DNA from: Lepidodermella squamata
Lineage: Eukaryota; Gastrotricha
Direction: 5' to 3'
Assembly (NCBI GenBank): GCA_047495785.1
Contig: JBLDXI010000038.1
Location: 496,001 to 560,000 of the forward strand
Length of the DNA stretch: 64,000 nucleotides
Below are positions 1 to 13,137 of the stretch, in pieces. Every line of letters begins with the position of its first letter. Position 1 is the first letter of the stretch. A program made the translations under genes and the position numbers. The notes under the pieces were generated by a model that worked only from the letters and a program-made list of their open reading frames with translations, was not told the origin of the DNA and searched no databases.

Positions 1-3000
1 TTTAGAACGGATTCTATTTTCTTACGATGAAATGGAAAATTCATGGGAGATATATCTACATATTTTAAACATTCCAACCGCATCCGATCATGCATTTCAT
101 TTTGCAATTTCCATGCTCGAGGTTGTATATTTTTCCAACTGCTCATTTGTAGCTTTATTGGCGCTTCTTTTACAGGGTAAAGTAACAAAGCAATGGCTAC
201 AACTGCCATCGAATGTCCGCCTCGCAGTTCGCTCAGGAATTTGTAGCTTGGTTCAGCAAGTAGTTTCTTGTAACAGCCATTTGACTAGGCAGCCGTTTTT
301 CGTCAAAAAATTGCTCAGACTTTGCGCGGATATAGCCAGACATGATTGGCCCCATGAATATTCTGACTTCATGGAATCTGTATTCCAGGTAAATTCAATT
401 GCAATTTCATTACCCGAAGCAGGCATGCGTTATTATGTTACAGCTCTGTAAAAGTGGCGATCCACGCCAGGCTGCTATTGGATTTACATTCCTGCGTACA
501 GTCTCAGAGGAATTTTCGGACGAAAGAGCTTTATTTACGATCCAACGACGAAATCAACTGAAAAGTCTTTTTGAGCAGCTGCTTCCACAGATAGGCGAGC
601 TGACAGCAATGGTGTTGTATTCTTGGATCTCATCTCTATCAGAGAATTCTCCTAATTTTGCGGAAAAGGATAATTATGGGAACGTTGGACTAGAGGCGTT
701 AAATTGTCTCGGACATTTATTAGTATGGTCACCGCTGCATCCGCTGTTTGCCGAGCAGCAGCGGCTAGCTTTGGCCGATTTGTTGTTCCAAATTCTGTCG
801 AACGGCTTTGCTGATGCCACTACCAAATGCGATAATAAATGCCGAAGTGGCGCGCAGCAAGTGCTAAGTTGCATAGCCGAGCTTTTTGGGCGGCAGCGTT
901 GTTTGCCGAAGGATGCGCATGTGCTATTGCAAATGGCCTCATCCCTTTTTCAATTTGTTGCCCAAATGGTCACCCCGCAGCTGGAAACGCTGCGTCAGGA
1001 TACAACGAATTTGAGCGATCAGTCGAATAGCCTTCTCGATGGTATTACGAACTGCCTATCTACGTTTTTCTCGACATGTTTCACTCCATTGATTTTGAGT
1101 AACCCCGCAAACCGCGAGGGGGCGATTTTGACGGATATGCTGGTTTTGCTGGCGAGATATACACTAGCCCAACCAGACATCGACAGTCTATGTGCATGCC
1201 TTGACATTTGGGGCGTTGTGCTCGAAGCCTTTGTGTCTTCAGGAGAACAAACTGTTCTGGCGGCGATTCAAAGTAGCATTCTTGAATTTGCGTCGAGACT
1301 TCTCGTTCGTGCAATGTTCAGCACGAATCAGCGAGAGTTGGATGAATTGGACGACGGGGAGAGTGGCAGTGGCGGATCTTCGAACATGGGCAATACCAGC
1401 GGTAAATCAACCGAAGATTTCGACAACAGTAACTGTGATTTTGACGGAATTTTCGGTGATAATTCAGCCGAAAAGGATTATCAATTAGCAGAAGGCGATG
1501 GCTCTGACTTGCCGAAAGCTGAGCGATTTTTCATCGGAGTTTCGGTTGTTATTCGGCAAGCAGCTATCGCTTATCCTACAGCCGTGCTTTCAGATTTGTT
1601 ATTGAAGTCTACTCAGGAAAGAGCGACTTTTTTCGTCGAATTGACCAGAAATCTCATGCCTGAACGAATCCTCAATTCCAATGTCCGAGCGGTTGATGCT
1701 GCTCGAATACATTGCGCCTCGAGGGATTTAGCGACTTTGGTCTCGTTAATTGCAGGGGTTTGTGACCTCATGGACCCTGCGACTGGGTTATCGGTGTTCT
1801 CATCGTTGACTGTTCTAACTTTGCAAAGTTGCCACTTGGTGGCGAATGCGCCTCCAGTCGCCGAAGCTTCATCTTCACCTCTGAGAGAAGATCTAGTTCG
1901 TTTGCATTCGCGGCTATTCGCATCCCTTCGCGCTGTTTTTATCCACAATGCAAGGCCTATTTTAGTTGGCACCTTGACAGCTACCAAGTCGACAAATGAA
2001 GAAACTGAGCAGCAGTTAACCGAAACTACAATTAAGGCTATCGAGGCTGGTGTCCGACTGATAATTGAATCGAAATCGCCAGAAATCCTTCAAGCCTCTA
2101 TCCCATTTCTTTACGCGTGCCTGACATCGAGAATTCCTGTTGTTTCGACTTGCCAATCATTTTCAGCTCTCTACCCGTTCCTGACAGCCGATCCGAGCTC
2201 AGATTCAGTGCTCGGTTTGTTGGGGCAAACGTTACGAATCCAACTTTGCTGCGGCCTTGTCGCAGCTCATTTTCTGCCACATGCTGAAACGCGAGATAAT
2301 GCTCAAAATTGGCCGGGTCGAAGCGATGCGTTATCAGCGCTGTTTTCACAAATAATAGCGCCTTATTTCAATCCCAGTTTTGCCAACGCAGCGATTAATA
2401 ACAAAGCTGCAGCTCGACTGAAATGGCTGAAAAACTCCCTACGTTTGGTTACCGCAATATGTCGCCTTGTAGCCACCGAATCTCCGCAATCACGCCAAAT
2501 TGTTGTAAATTGCATTGTCATGGGCTCAATTGAGCCAACAAAGCAACCTCTTCTCTCAGTTTGTCTGCAGCTGATCCCCATATGGCAGCAAAGTGGCGAT
2601 GTTGAAGGCGTACTTGCCCTGCTCTCCTTCCTCTCAGCTGTCGTGAATTTGCAGGCTCAGGTCGTGCCGGCCGAAATGGACAGGCTGATTCAAACAGTCA
2701 TGGACTCGTTTCCGCCCAATTTAGTCTGCTCTAATCTTTTAGCAGCAAATGCGGCAGTATCTCGCCAAGTTGAGATGAGTAACCATCAGTTAGCGGCAGC
2801 CTTCCTATCTATTTTGCGCCACGTGTTCGAGAAAGGGGACTTCGCCTCCCAGGCAGTTCAGCGCAGGAATAAGCCCTTCCTTTCAGCGGCGATTCGCTAC
2901 TCGCTGCACGATCTGCGACCAGCTATTGCGGCTAACCAAGCTAGCATTACCGCAGTGTTACCGGCCTTCATCGCCTTAATGGAGACAATCGTCGCAGATA

Positions 3001-3763
3001 ATTGGCACTTCTTTTCGCGAAAATTTGGAAGCGCGAGTGGACTCGGATCGCTCGTAGATGATGTAAATTTGATGATTTGAATTCTTATGAAATGATTGAT
3101 GATTTTTTTCGATAAGATCGACCGGTTGGAAGAACAACACTACGGCTCGTTGATAAGCATAATTGAAACGCTATTTACTGCCCTGCTGTTGCCGGATATC
3201 GAAGTTGTGAGACGAGCGGTTACTGCGTTGAACCGGCTTGATACCAGATGTCGGCTTTTCTCGCGGAATTTCTTCGCGTCGTCGCCGGCAATTTGCAACG
3301 CTGTGTGCTCAACGATTCTCATCGCCCTTCAGACTGGAGCTCACGATCTGCTGAGAGATGACATTCTTGTATTGCTGCATGCTATTCTGGATAAGTCCGC
3401 AATAAATCCTAATGGTATGCTTGATTGAAATGTTTTTATTTTATTAGAAAATTTCATAATTCAGAAGCAAAATCCGGATTTTCATTCTTCTTCAACTCGG
3501 TGCTTCCTGCGTATATTTCGGCTCAACTTCCGCCAGATAGTGTGGCAGTTAACGAACTGATGGGATCGCTAACTTCAATGGCACCACCTGGTTCGCAGTT
3601 GCCAACCGATCAACCGACTTTCACTAGTCTGATGGCCCGCTTTATTTCCGATCTACGCTTTCACGTTGCAATGGCTAGCAAAGGTCCAACCTTTGCGGCG
3701 ACCCCAGCCATGCCCGCTGTTGGTTGGCTTCTAGCAGCGGCCGGTGCGACGAGTCCTAGCTGA
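1..3763 (+). CDS. XPO6: Exportin-6-like karyopherin (5' end outside window)
   Basis: Importin-beta superfamily nuclear export receptor; the family member exportin-6 carries actin-profilin out of the nucleus with RanGTP. Exons read as <2-121, 176-388, 444-3062, 3117-3414 and 3465-3763, with introns of 54, 55, 54 and 50 nt, all in frame. This gives about 1182 residues before a TGA stop, close to the family's roughly 1100-1150 plus an acidic Ser/Gly/Asp-rich insert around 1330-1500. The XPO6-like features are a near-N-terminal HEAT region (SWEIYLHILNIPTASD), the stretch ADIARHDWPHEYSDF, then GFTFLRTVSEEF and LNCLGHLLVWSP. The rest is helical HEAT-type repeat sequence. The true start lies upstream of base 1. 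The first intron length is a multiple of three, so the frame stays open across it and could mislead a gene finder. The family assignment is from remembered sequence pattern; exportin-4/5/7 types are the alternatives. Confidence 0.72.
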
Positions 3764-3823
3764 GAATGTTCAGGCCGAAGCTGTGCAAAAACTAGATTTA
3801 TCAAAGAAACGTTCATCTAGTGA

Positions 3824-3941
3824 AATAAATGTTCAAATTTATAATATATTTACGAAATTTGCTAGCATCTTTGACGAATATGCGCATATGAATTATTTTG
3901 AAGCATTTTTCTCATTTTATTACAAAAAACGAAGGAATAAA
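3824..3941 (+). terminator. Probable poly(A) signals of the exportin-6-like gene
   Basis: AATAAA occurs at about 3824-3829 and again at 3936-3941 within an A/T-rich stretch just after the stop codon. Either could direct cleavage. The second lies inside the convergent 3' end of the minus-strand gene that stops at 3920, so the two transcripts may overlap at their ends. Confidence 0.4.
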
Positions 3942-4611
3942 TAATTCAATGAACTGATCAGTTTTAAATGCAGCTGTGATGCGAGGAATAGATAAATTGC
4001 TGGCACATACATCGCTGTTAAAAAATCAAAGCTGATTGACGGGGAACCTTCATTGCAATAGTGATCGAAGCAGCACTCGCAGGTGCAAGCAGCGTCCGGG
4101 ACTTGACCACATGAAACTTTCGTTTGCTGTAAAAGATGAAAATCCTTTTTTTCGTGTCGAAATGGTACTAGTAAAAACTGACTTCGCAATAGTCGTTGCA
4201 CGACGGGTAGTTTTGCGTTCGACGATAGCATGATCGCACAATCCTGAAAATATAAACAGCATGATTTATTCAGTTTTCTGGAGGAAAATCAGGCTTGCAT
4301 GTTGCTGATGTTGGAGCTGAAATGAGTCAATTTGGCACAGGCTACACAGCCGTCTCTTGCATAAGCAACCTTACAAAATTAAGCACTAAATCGGCTTATT
4401 TAAGTATCAAATTGAAATATACCATCGTCTTTGGTGTCTCCTTGAAGTCGTAGCAAACAAATTTGTCACTTAAAACAACTTGAAATATTAAGGTAAAACA
4501 ATTGTTCGCAGTTAAAATCTTGCCGGGCGAACAATTACCTTTTGTGCAAGACAGAATCACCATCAAAACATTGATCGGGTGTTTTGTTATGCAGAACCGC
4601 TGCAGAACCAT
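3920..4611 (-). CDS. Small Ly6/three-finger-like cysteine-rich surface protein
   Basis: A 155-residue model from five exons: 4539-4611, 4423-4478, 4299-4369, 4183-4243 and 3920-4126. Introns are 60, 53, 55, 56 nt and all phases agree. The third intron (4244-4298) must use a GC donor (GCAAGC). The protein starts with a hydrophobic leader (MVLQRFCITKHPINVLMVIL). A cysteine-rich ectodomain follows with FVCYDF, DGCVACAK, SCYRR, CNDYCE and finally CTCECCFDHYCN. CC-x-x-D-x-CN near the end is the signature of the Ly6/uPAR/CD59 fold. A C-terminal hydrophobic stretch (FLTAMYVPAIYLFLASQL) suits a GPI signal or a membrane anchor. No single frame shows the gene; only the spliced reading does. Function is unknown; nematode proteins of this type are often modulators of receptors at the cell surface. 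The fold call is a motif inference. Confidence 0.55.
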
Positions 4612-5103
4612 ATTAGGTTGACATGAAGTTGTTGAGCAGAACCAGGCGTAGCTTTCACCGAAAATCGGATCAGGGCAGAATAAAGTCCTAATTCAGGTTA
4701 TAGCGACAGTCGCTAAAACGCAGTTGACCTTATATCTGTCGTTATTTTATTGGCGAATAGATCAGTTGATACTGCGGCTCCGTTATACGAAATAAAAATG
4801 AAATGCAATCGGGTAATGATTGTACATATAAAGTTATTTCTTTATATCAAAAACCAGTCGAAAATGAGCTGATGCGAAACATTTCAACGGCAAGTTGTGT
4901 TTTATTTTGCTTATTACAAAAAGTGGATACTTCCTTTTTGACGCTAGTCACAGTAGAAAATACGGCCATTATAGCTTCCATTGACAATACGGCGGTCCAT
5001 ATCGGATTTGGATTATAATAGCACACGAGTGATTCGCATCCGGGGATTTAAAAAGGCGACACAACTTTACAGCATTTTGGTGATATATGTTTAATACAAA
5101 AAA
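4612..5103. other. Intergenic region, no gene seen
   Basis: 492 nt between two minus-strand genes. It should hold the promoter of the Ly6-like gene and the 3' UTR of the divergent Rho GTPase gene. Short open frames on the plus strand (4803-5018) have no family resemblance and no consistent splice context. No repeats or RNA genes were recognised. Confidence 0.4.
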
Positions 5104-6605
5104 TCACTGCGACGAGCAGGCACTGCCGCGTTTGTTTCGAATTTTGCGCCTACTCCGTTCGTCTCTAGGGGAGATTGGCGAAATGACAGCCCGAACCGCC
5201 TCTTCAAATACTTTCTTCAAATTTTGGCGAGTGAAGGCACTGCATTCAACATATTTTAACGCTTCGATTTTTGCAGCCATGGCTAATCCTAAAATCATTT
5301 TACACTAGTTGAAATAACTTTTTGGCAATCCTCACCTTCCTCGTACGATATTGGAGTCGTTTTTTGGTTGCGAAGGTCTCGAATGGCGTCGAGATTTTCC
5401 CTCAAATCGAGTTTCGTACCAATCAGGATAACAGGAGCTTTTTCAGAATGAGCTCTAACCTCTGTGATCCACTGGAAAAGACGGGGGAAAAGAAAAAATA
5501 ATAATTATTCGATGCTTGACTAACTTCTGCATCGCTTCATCTTAAGCATCAAGCCCTTAAGACTAATACAGGATCATTGCTATCTAGGCCAATGATAAAA
5601 ACGATGACTGGTGTCAGTGAAACCACGAGCCGACGATGAGACGTAATTCTTTTGTGTCTTTCATGCCACCAAGAACCAATAATCGATGCTTTTAAAATTG
5701 ATAGCCATTCAAAATATCGTAAACGACTTGTGTTTTTCTACAGATAATCGACTAGGCCTGGTGCAACTGTTAGACCAAAGGGTTTGACGTGGTGGCATGG
5801 TTTTGCCGCCGAAAGTAAAAACCGCGGAGTGGGAGGCCTTATGAACCCACTTTTTGATGAGATGTTTTTTCAGGACATACCGTCAAATGGGGTGACTTTG
5901 GCATACCAAAAATCAAAGATGGTAAGGTAAAGACCCCGTGAGTGGGGTAGTCGCCCCGCCAGTCACCCCATTTGACGGCAGCTAATAGGAAAGTCTTAGG
6001 ATAAAAATGTTTGACCTATCTAGCTGCAGTTTGTAAAGAAACTTCGTAAAATCATCTCCGACGTCGCTTGGTCTGGTAAAAACTTACTCGGCTCTTGACA
6101 TTGTCGAATGAAAGGCGGCTGTATAGAGCGAAGAATGTTTAATTTTACAACTTTTATTATTCCACTGGCAGGCTTACCTTATGATTGAGAAACAAATTAG
6201 AAAGACATCCTGCACATACAAAAGGTATGTAAGTTATTTAACGTTAAAAAATTCGTTTCCTCTTACAGCATCTCCATATGAGAAACGAAACCTCATGTCG
6301 GAATAATGCGCATCATCCTGACCAGCTGTGTCCCACAATCCCAAATTTATAGCTTGTCCATCGACAATCATATTTGCAGCATAATTGTCGAACACTTGAG
6401 AATAAGTAAATCGTAACAGACTTTTTCAAGAGAAATTGTGGCTGCTACCTGTTGGGACGTATTCGATTGGAAATCTGTTCTGGGAGAAGCTGATGAGAAG
6501 GGACGTTTTTCCGACGGTACCATCGCCAACTATCACACATTTAACAGACCGCATTCTACTGAAGGTGTTTTCCCGAGTTGGGCTCATTTTTAATTTTTCG
6601 GCCAT
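5104..6605 (-). CDS. Divergent Rho/Rac-family small GTPase
   Basis: Six exons (6449-6605, 6267-6394, 6178-6209, 6088-6118, 5336-5471, 5104-5288) give 222 residues. Visible GTPase motifs: G1 [12 protein letters not shown], switch I with [14 protein letters not shown]3 LWDTAGQ, G4 GTKLDLR and G5 ECSAF. The end is CSSQ, a CaaX-type box, so prenylation and membrane attachment are expected. Switch II is unusual. After DTAGQ it reads [17 protein letters not shown], about three residues longer than and quite different from the [14 protein letters not shown] of its two neighbours. Since switch II contacts GEFs, GAPs and effectors, partner use has probably changed. The Rho-specific insert region ([12 protein letters not shown]) is present. 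Introns are 54, 57, 59, 616 and 47 nt; the long one carries an inverted repeat. A six-residue-plus N-terminal extension precedes the core. Nothing suggests a pseudogene: all splice sites and the frame are intact. Confidence 0.82.
5880..5978. repeat. Perfect 18-bp inverted repeat in an intron
   Basis: CCGTCAAATGGGGTGACT at 5880-5897 is matched exactly by its reverse complement at 5961-5978, with a 63-nt loop that itself contains a smaller ACCCC/GGGGT hairpin. It lies in the 616-nt intron of the divergent Rho gene, the only long intron there. It could be a tiny MITE, or a stem that folds in the pre-mRNA. Confidence 0.7.
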
Positions 6606-7232
6606 ACTTTCAACAACTCAAAAGTTATTACTACAGCTAATGGCTGGGTCATCTAATCTCGGGGAGAGCTTTCAGCGGCTAAAAGCTTCATCGCTACACG
6701 ATTCACAAACAGATGTTAATGTGCTCAACAGATAGTATCGCCGTTTAATGACATTTAAACTGCAGGGATGATACCACGTGAAATTGATGATGATGATGAT
6801 GCTAATTGAGCGTGAGCAAGAGGACGTGGTCAGTGCAGACGAACTACCAGCTGCAAGTTTCAGTGTTCGGTCGTTTTGATTCGGCGCGATAAGATAAGCA
6901 CGCACGCCAGCTTCCGCTTATTAAAATTCCGCTTATCTGGTTAGTAATTTTGTCAATTACGTCTGATTTCCAGGCCATAAAAATGAAGAAAACAAACGAC
7001 CGCTGAAACACCGACTTTATTTTGCCTCATGAGCGACAAAACATCAATACATCGTCAGGAAATAAATAGCATAGCGACACAAGTTCAGCTCAGTTTAGCA
7101 GATTTTAGGCTTGAGATGGTCTATAATAAGTCGATTGCAATTCCCTTTTCAAGTTCCAAGAACATGTTTTTCACTAAAATGTTAGTTCAGCATACTTATT
7201 CGATAACATCTAGATCTTCAGCAACGGCGTTT
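6606..7232. other. Intergenic region upstream of the divergent Rho gene
   Basis: 627 nt holding the promoter side of the Rho gene and the 3' UTR of the KDEL receptor gene. There is a short TGA trinucleotide run near 6788-6802. I see no coding signal, RNA gene or transposon. Confidence 0.4.
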
Positions 7233-8010
7233 TTAGACAGGCATCATTCCTTTTCCGACGTTGGGCAGAACTAAAAGCAAAAAATAATAGATATTAAATT
7301 AATTAAAAAAACTGAGTCTCACCCTTCTTGATGTACAGGTAGAAGAAATCACAGTACAGAATGGTTTGGATGCAGCCGGCAAGAACAGCAATAATATCGA
7401 TGTAGCTCTCTTCGTAGTAGCGGTAACCCCAGTTCAAGATGTACAGGGCGCGGTACAGACCCAAGAAGAACAGGTAGTGCGAAGTGATAGTCTCGGCCTC
7501 GCCGGTTTTAGCCAACATGAACAACTGGGGCATGATAGCAACGGCCTCCAGATAAATCGAAAAGGTCCACAGAATCTGATATTTCAAAAAGTTTTAGTTA
7601 ATTTGTTAATTAATTTTTTTATAAATCTGAAGTTACGGGTGCCAATTCATAAAACTTGCCTCGATGAAAGTAAATTCGTAGTTGACGAGCAGGGCGAGGG
7701 CGACAACCGGCGGAACCATGAATTCAACGCGGAAAGTGTCCAGGCTGAGTTGATAGGTTGGGCGAAACTTCAAGAAGATCAGATAGAGAGTGGCGTAAGT
7801 GGCACCGAGGAAGAGCACTTTCATGACCGAGTTGTAGACTGAGATGAAAGTGAAGAACAGATCGAGATAGCGCGTTGTGAAGACCAGGGCGAACAGCACT
7901 TGACTCTTGGCTGACAGGCCGGAGACAGATCGCGACTTCCAGATCTTCCACAGCAGCATAAGCATGGCGACGAGATGGGACATGTCGCCGAGAAGACGAA
8001 AAATGTTCAT
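7233..8010 (-). CDS. KDELR: ER lumen protein-retaining receptor (KDEL receptor, ERD2 family)
   Basis: Seven-helix Golgi receptor that binds the C-terminal KDEL-type signal of escaped ER proteins and returns them to the ER in COPI vesicles. Exons 7660-8010, 7323-7575 and 7233-7270 give 213 residues, the family's usual length. It opens with [13 protein letters not shown] and contains [55 protein letters not shown] and [12 protein letters not shown], all strongly conserved in ERD2. The first intron (7576-7659) has a GC donor, GAG|GCAAGT; reading through it would replace the conserved E-ILWTF junction with a stop. The C-terminus ([14 protein letters not shown]) is short and basic near the membrane, as needed for COPI retrieval. 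The ATG chosen starts the conserved block. The upstream minus-strand gene ends only about 123 nt away. Confidence 0.95.
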
Positions 8011-8041
8011 TTTCTTCGGTTGAACCCTCAACAAAAAACTT

Positions 8042-8080
8042 AACAAATCTAAAAGGATATAACGAATATTTCGGTTTATT
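8042..8080 (-). promoter_or_regulatory. Poly(A) signal plus candidate trans-splice acceptor before the KDEL receptor
   Basis: On the minus strand the 123-nt gap between the upstream stop and the KDEL receptor ATG holds AATAAA (complement of about 8075-8080). About 25 nt later comes TATATCCTTTTAG (AG at about 8049-8050), 39 nt before the ATG. A poly(A) signal followed by an acceptor in a short gap is what a nematode operon junction looks like. This is inferred from position only. Confidence 0.4.
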
Positions 8081-8133
8081 ATATAATACTCGAACAGGGC
8101 ATTTGAGCATATCGGATGAGACTATAGAAGACA

Positions 8134-9602
8134 TCAAATTTGAGGAATTTGAGCAGTCCGCGATCGAACTTGGAATTCACAGCCTTTCGAGGACGGCAAG
8201 AGCCGGGTTGTTCCGTTTAGATCGATTGGACACACGAAGGCGCCATCGCGTTGGCTTTGAAGAACGACACGGTCGCCGATGCGCAATGGACGGCCAAGAG
8301 TTACCGACAAGTCAGGGTGCAGAAAGCGGAAGTAGTCGTCGCGAATGGTCGGTTCATTGCGATCCCATGCCATTGTGCCATAGCAGTCTATTTCAAAAAT
8401 AAAATTAAAAATTTTCTCAGTCACTAAGGCAAAAAATGACACGCGCCTAAAAGCGCGGGATTTTTTTATCTTGACCTAAATCTTACAAGTCATGTTACAA
8501 TGCAAGGACAACAGAAAAGAAACTAATCTCCAATAATGCACTGCGTGCCCAAAAGTAATTCAATGACAACTATTGAACACTCGTGTCACATGAATGATTA
8601 ATAACATTCGATATACTACTAACCGAAGTCGGCATTAGTGAGGTAGCAAGTGCATTTCGGGTTGTGAACAGCCACCGGCTGACCGTAGTAGACAACATTA
8701 TTCCAACTTGAAGCTGATGTGTTAGAACTGGCGGTTAGCACGACTTCCTGACTTTCCAAATTCGAACGTAGCAGCCGGCTATTTGACTTGGCGCATCCGC
8801 GTTGATGAGAAAGCATACGCGAGAATTTTTCACCAAACAGCGTGACAACGTCAACGCCGGCTCGAACAACAGGCGCGTATTGCTCGGTTTGTTCGACGAG
8901 GCGCTGCAAGAAGTTGAAAACCATGTTCAAGTCACTGAGCGCCGCGTCACGTAACAAATGGTCCTCGAGCTGTTGAGCTAAAAAGAAATAATCGTCGCGA
9001 ATGGTCGAATGGAAAATGGTGAAAAAATTAACCTAAATCAACGACTTCCAGCACATCTTCGAACATGCGATAGATGTGCGAACTGGGAAATCCGAACGAG
9101 AAATGCCGCTCATCAGTTATTCGTGACTGTAGATTTCCGAGCAACGTCGCGATATAATTCAACAATGAGGCACTATCAACAAGCGCCAACTTCCATGTTG
9201 CAGTTGTGTCAAATCTAAAAATTAAACGAGGATCATTAAAATCCGAAAATTAGGGTGGATGCTCCCTTTTCCTAAGCAAGCCCACTCCCAAATAACTGAT
9301 AAAAAATCGAACTTGTTGCGAAGAGCTTTGACGAATTGGAAAATGGCACCCGATGCCTTGCGAATGTAGACGTAGTGCGAAATGCCGTTGCTGTCCACCA
9401 GCAAATTGTAAGTCCAAGTCTTTGATGCCTCGTGGATTTGCGCCGACGCGGCTAGTGCTAGGTTAAGCTTAGCAGATACTGCAGTCGCAAAATATTTGTC
9501 GACCTTGCCGTCCTCGCCAATGCCTTCGATTTGATCAGCGAGCACGCGACAATTGACGAGCAGGGCGTTGGCCAGGCACAGGGCGAGAGCGAACGAACGC
9601 AT
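8134..9602 (-). CDS. Secreted protein of unknown function
   Basis: Four exons (about 9286-9602, 9033-9214, 8624-8977, 8134-8387) give about 368 residues. The start at 9602 yields a clear signal peptide (MRSFALALCLANALLV) ending near residue 22, and there is no later membrane segment, so secretion or ER residence is likely. The N-terminal half is helical. The C-terminal part has CTCYLTN, DCYGTMAWDR, GDRVVLQSQRDGAFVCPI and a further Cys, giving a few probable disulfides. I do not recognise the family. The first donor is uncertain: GA|GTGGGC (71-nt intron) or AA|GTTCGA (98 nt) both keep the frame. The gene lies just upstream of the KDEL receptor on the same strand and may share its transcript. 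The protein does not end in a KDEL-like signal (it ends AQIPQI). Confidence 0.6.
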
Positions 9603-10879
9603 TGCCACAGTGACGATAGAGAAAAAAGGAGAATGAAAAAGATGCAAGCTCAGGCATGCCAGGTATTAGGATGGTAGAAGCTGTAAGCTGCTATTGCTAG
9701 TAAACATAGCCGATGAACCCCGGCGTAGGAAAAAATACGCTGCAGATGAATGCAGCGCGAATTTCACGAAACACCGCGCGTGTATCTTCCCTGTGCAACA
9801 AGCACACAACGGCCAAACACAGAGCGGCCATTGTTGTGGGCACAAATGGCAGGACAAAGCCGGGGTCAGCATCTTCTCTTCACCGTGCATATGTGCGTAG
9901 CCACATGAAACAAAATCATCAAGGCTACCACATCGTAAGACAGCACAAACCTCGGCGACAGGTCCGTGCTCACGGACGACCGGCGAGCAAACGAAGGAAA
10001 CGAAGATACATACCTACATACAAACATAGGTACGTGTGCGTTTTACTTCAAACATCACTGCTGATACGCCATTGGTCCACGCCGTGCTGACTCAGCATTA
10101 CGTAGGCACCTACAACCACACACATAGTAAAAACACTAAAAACAATATGCACCCATTTATATGTGAATGAACCTAGTTTTTTTACTTCTCCTCGTTCCGG
10201 CTCAGCGTACCATCATCATCTGGGAAAAAATAATAACTGATTATGGTAAACATCTTTTTCATTTTTTTAATCAATGCAGCAGTCAGAGCGTTATTATACA
10301 AAGAACAAGTTTTTCCATTAGATAAATTCACCTCGGGCTTATTTTTATTAAGAATAATCTTTGCTGAACGCTGCTGAATAAAATAGCACAGATTTTTCCA
10401 TTAATAAATTATAGTATTCATCGGACTGGATGTGACCTTGCAAAGCAGAATGAAGTTGACTTCCAACCATTTGTATGTAGTACAAGCTGCGAGCATTCCG
10501 CGCGCTTAGAGATCGGCGCGGTCTTCAACGATATCATGCATTCAATTTCAATCAGTTCTTGAATAAAAGATGACTATCACATCCAGTTACAACGTGAAGA
10601 TATTTGTAAGATTTGGAGCAAATAGCGCGAGAAAACATACAAACACCCATGTCCTCAAGGATTTTGTTTGACAGTGTATACAGATTGCATTTGAAAAAAA
10701 ACTTATCTACCAAAGTCAACGTCGTATATAATTTAAAAATTATATTATGAATGGTACATCACAACGCAATTTATGGCTTGCAGTTATTTATAATTAGTTG
10801 TGAACACATTTTAAATCAATAGAGTCCTTGCATTTTATAAATGCTTGTGCTCTTTCAGTTGTAGATGGTGGTGGTAGCT
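9603..10879. other. Intergenic region, no gene seen
   Basis: 1.28 kb between the secreted-protein gene and GFAT, both on the minus strand. It should contain the promoter of the former and the 3' UTR of the latter. Open frames on the plus strand near 9694-10090 are basic, histidine-rich and unlike any family I know, with no splice support. From about 10140 on the sequence is A/T-rich. Confidence 0.4.

Positions 10880-13137
<2,258 letters not shown>

Noticed and set aside
122-175. Reading straight through 122-175 as coding in the exportin gene
   Set aside because: The 54-nt stretch begins GTTGTA, ends TTTTACAG and interrupts a conserved HEAT repeat; it is an in-frame intron.
1613-1987. 124-codon minus-strand open frame in the exportin gene
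   Set aside because: Antisense shadow of the long exportin exon; no recognisable motif.
9694-10090. Overlapping basic, His/Arg-rich frames on the plus strand
   Set aside because: Composition looks like random reading of non-coding DNA, no splice partners, and two overlapping frames of similar length compete.
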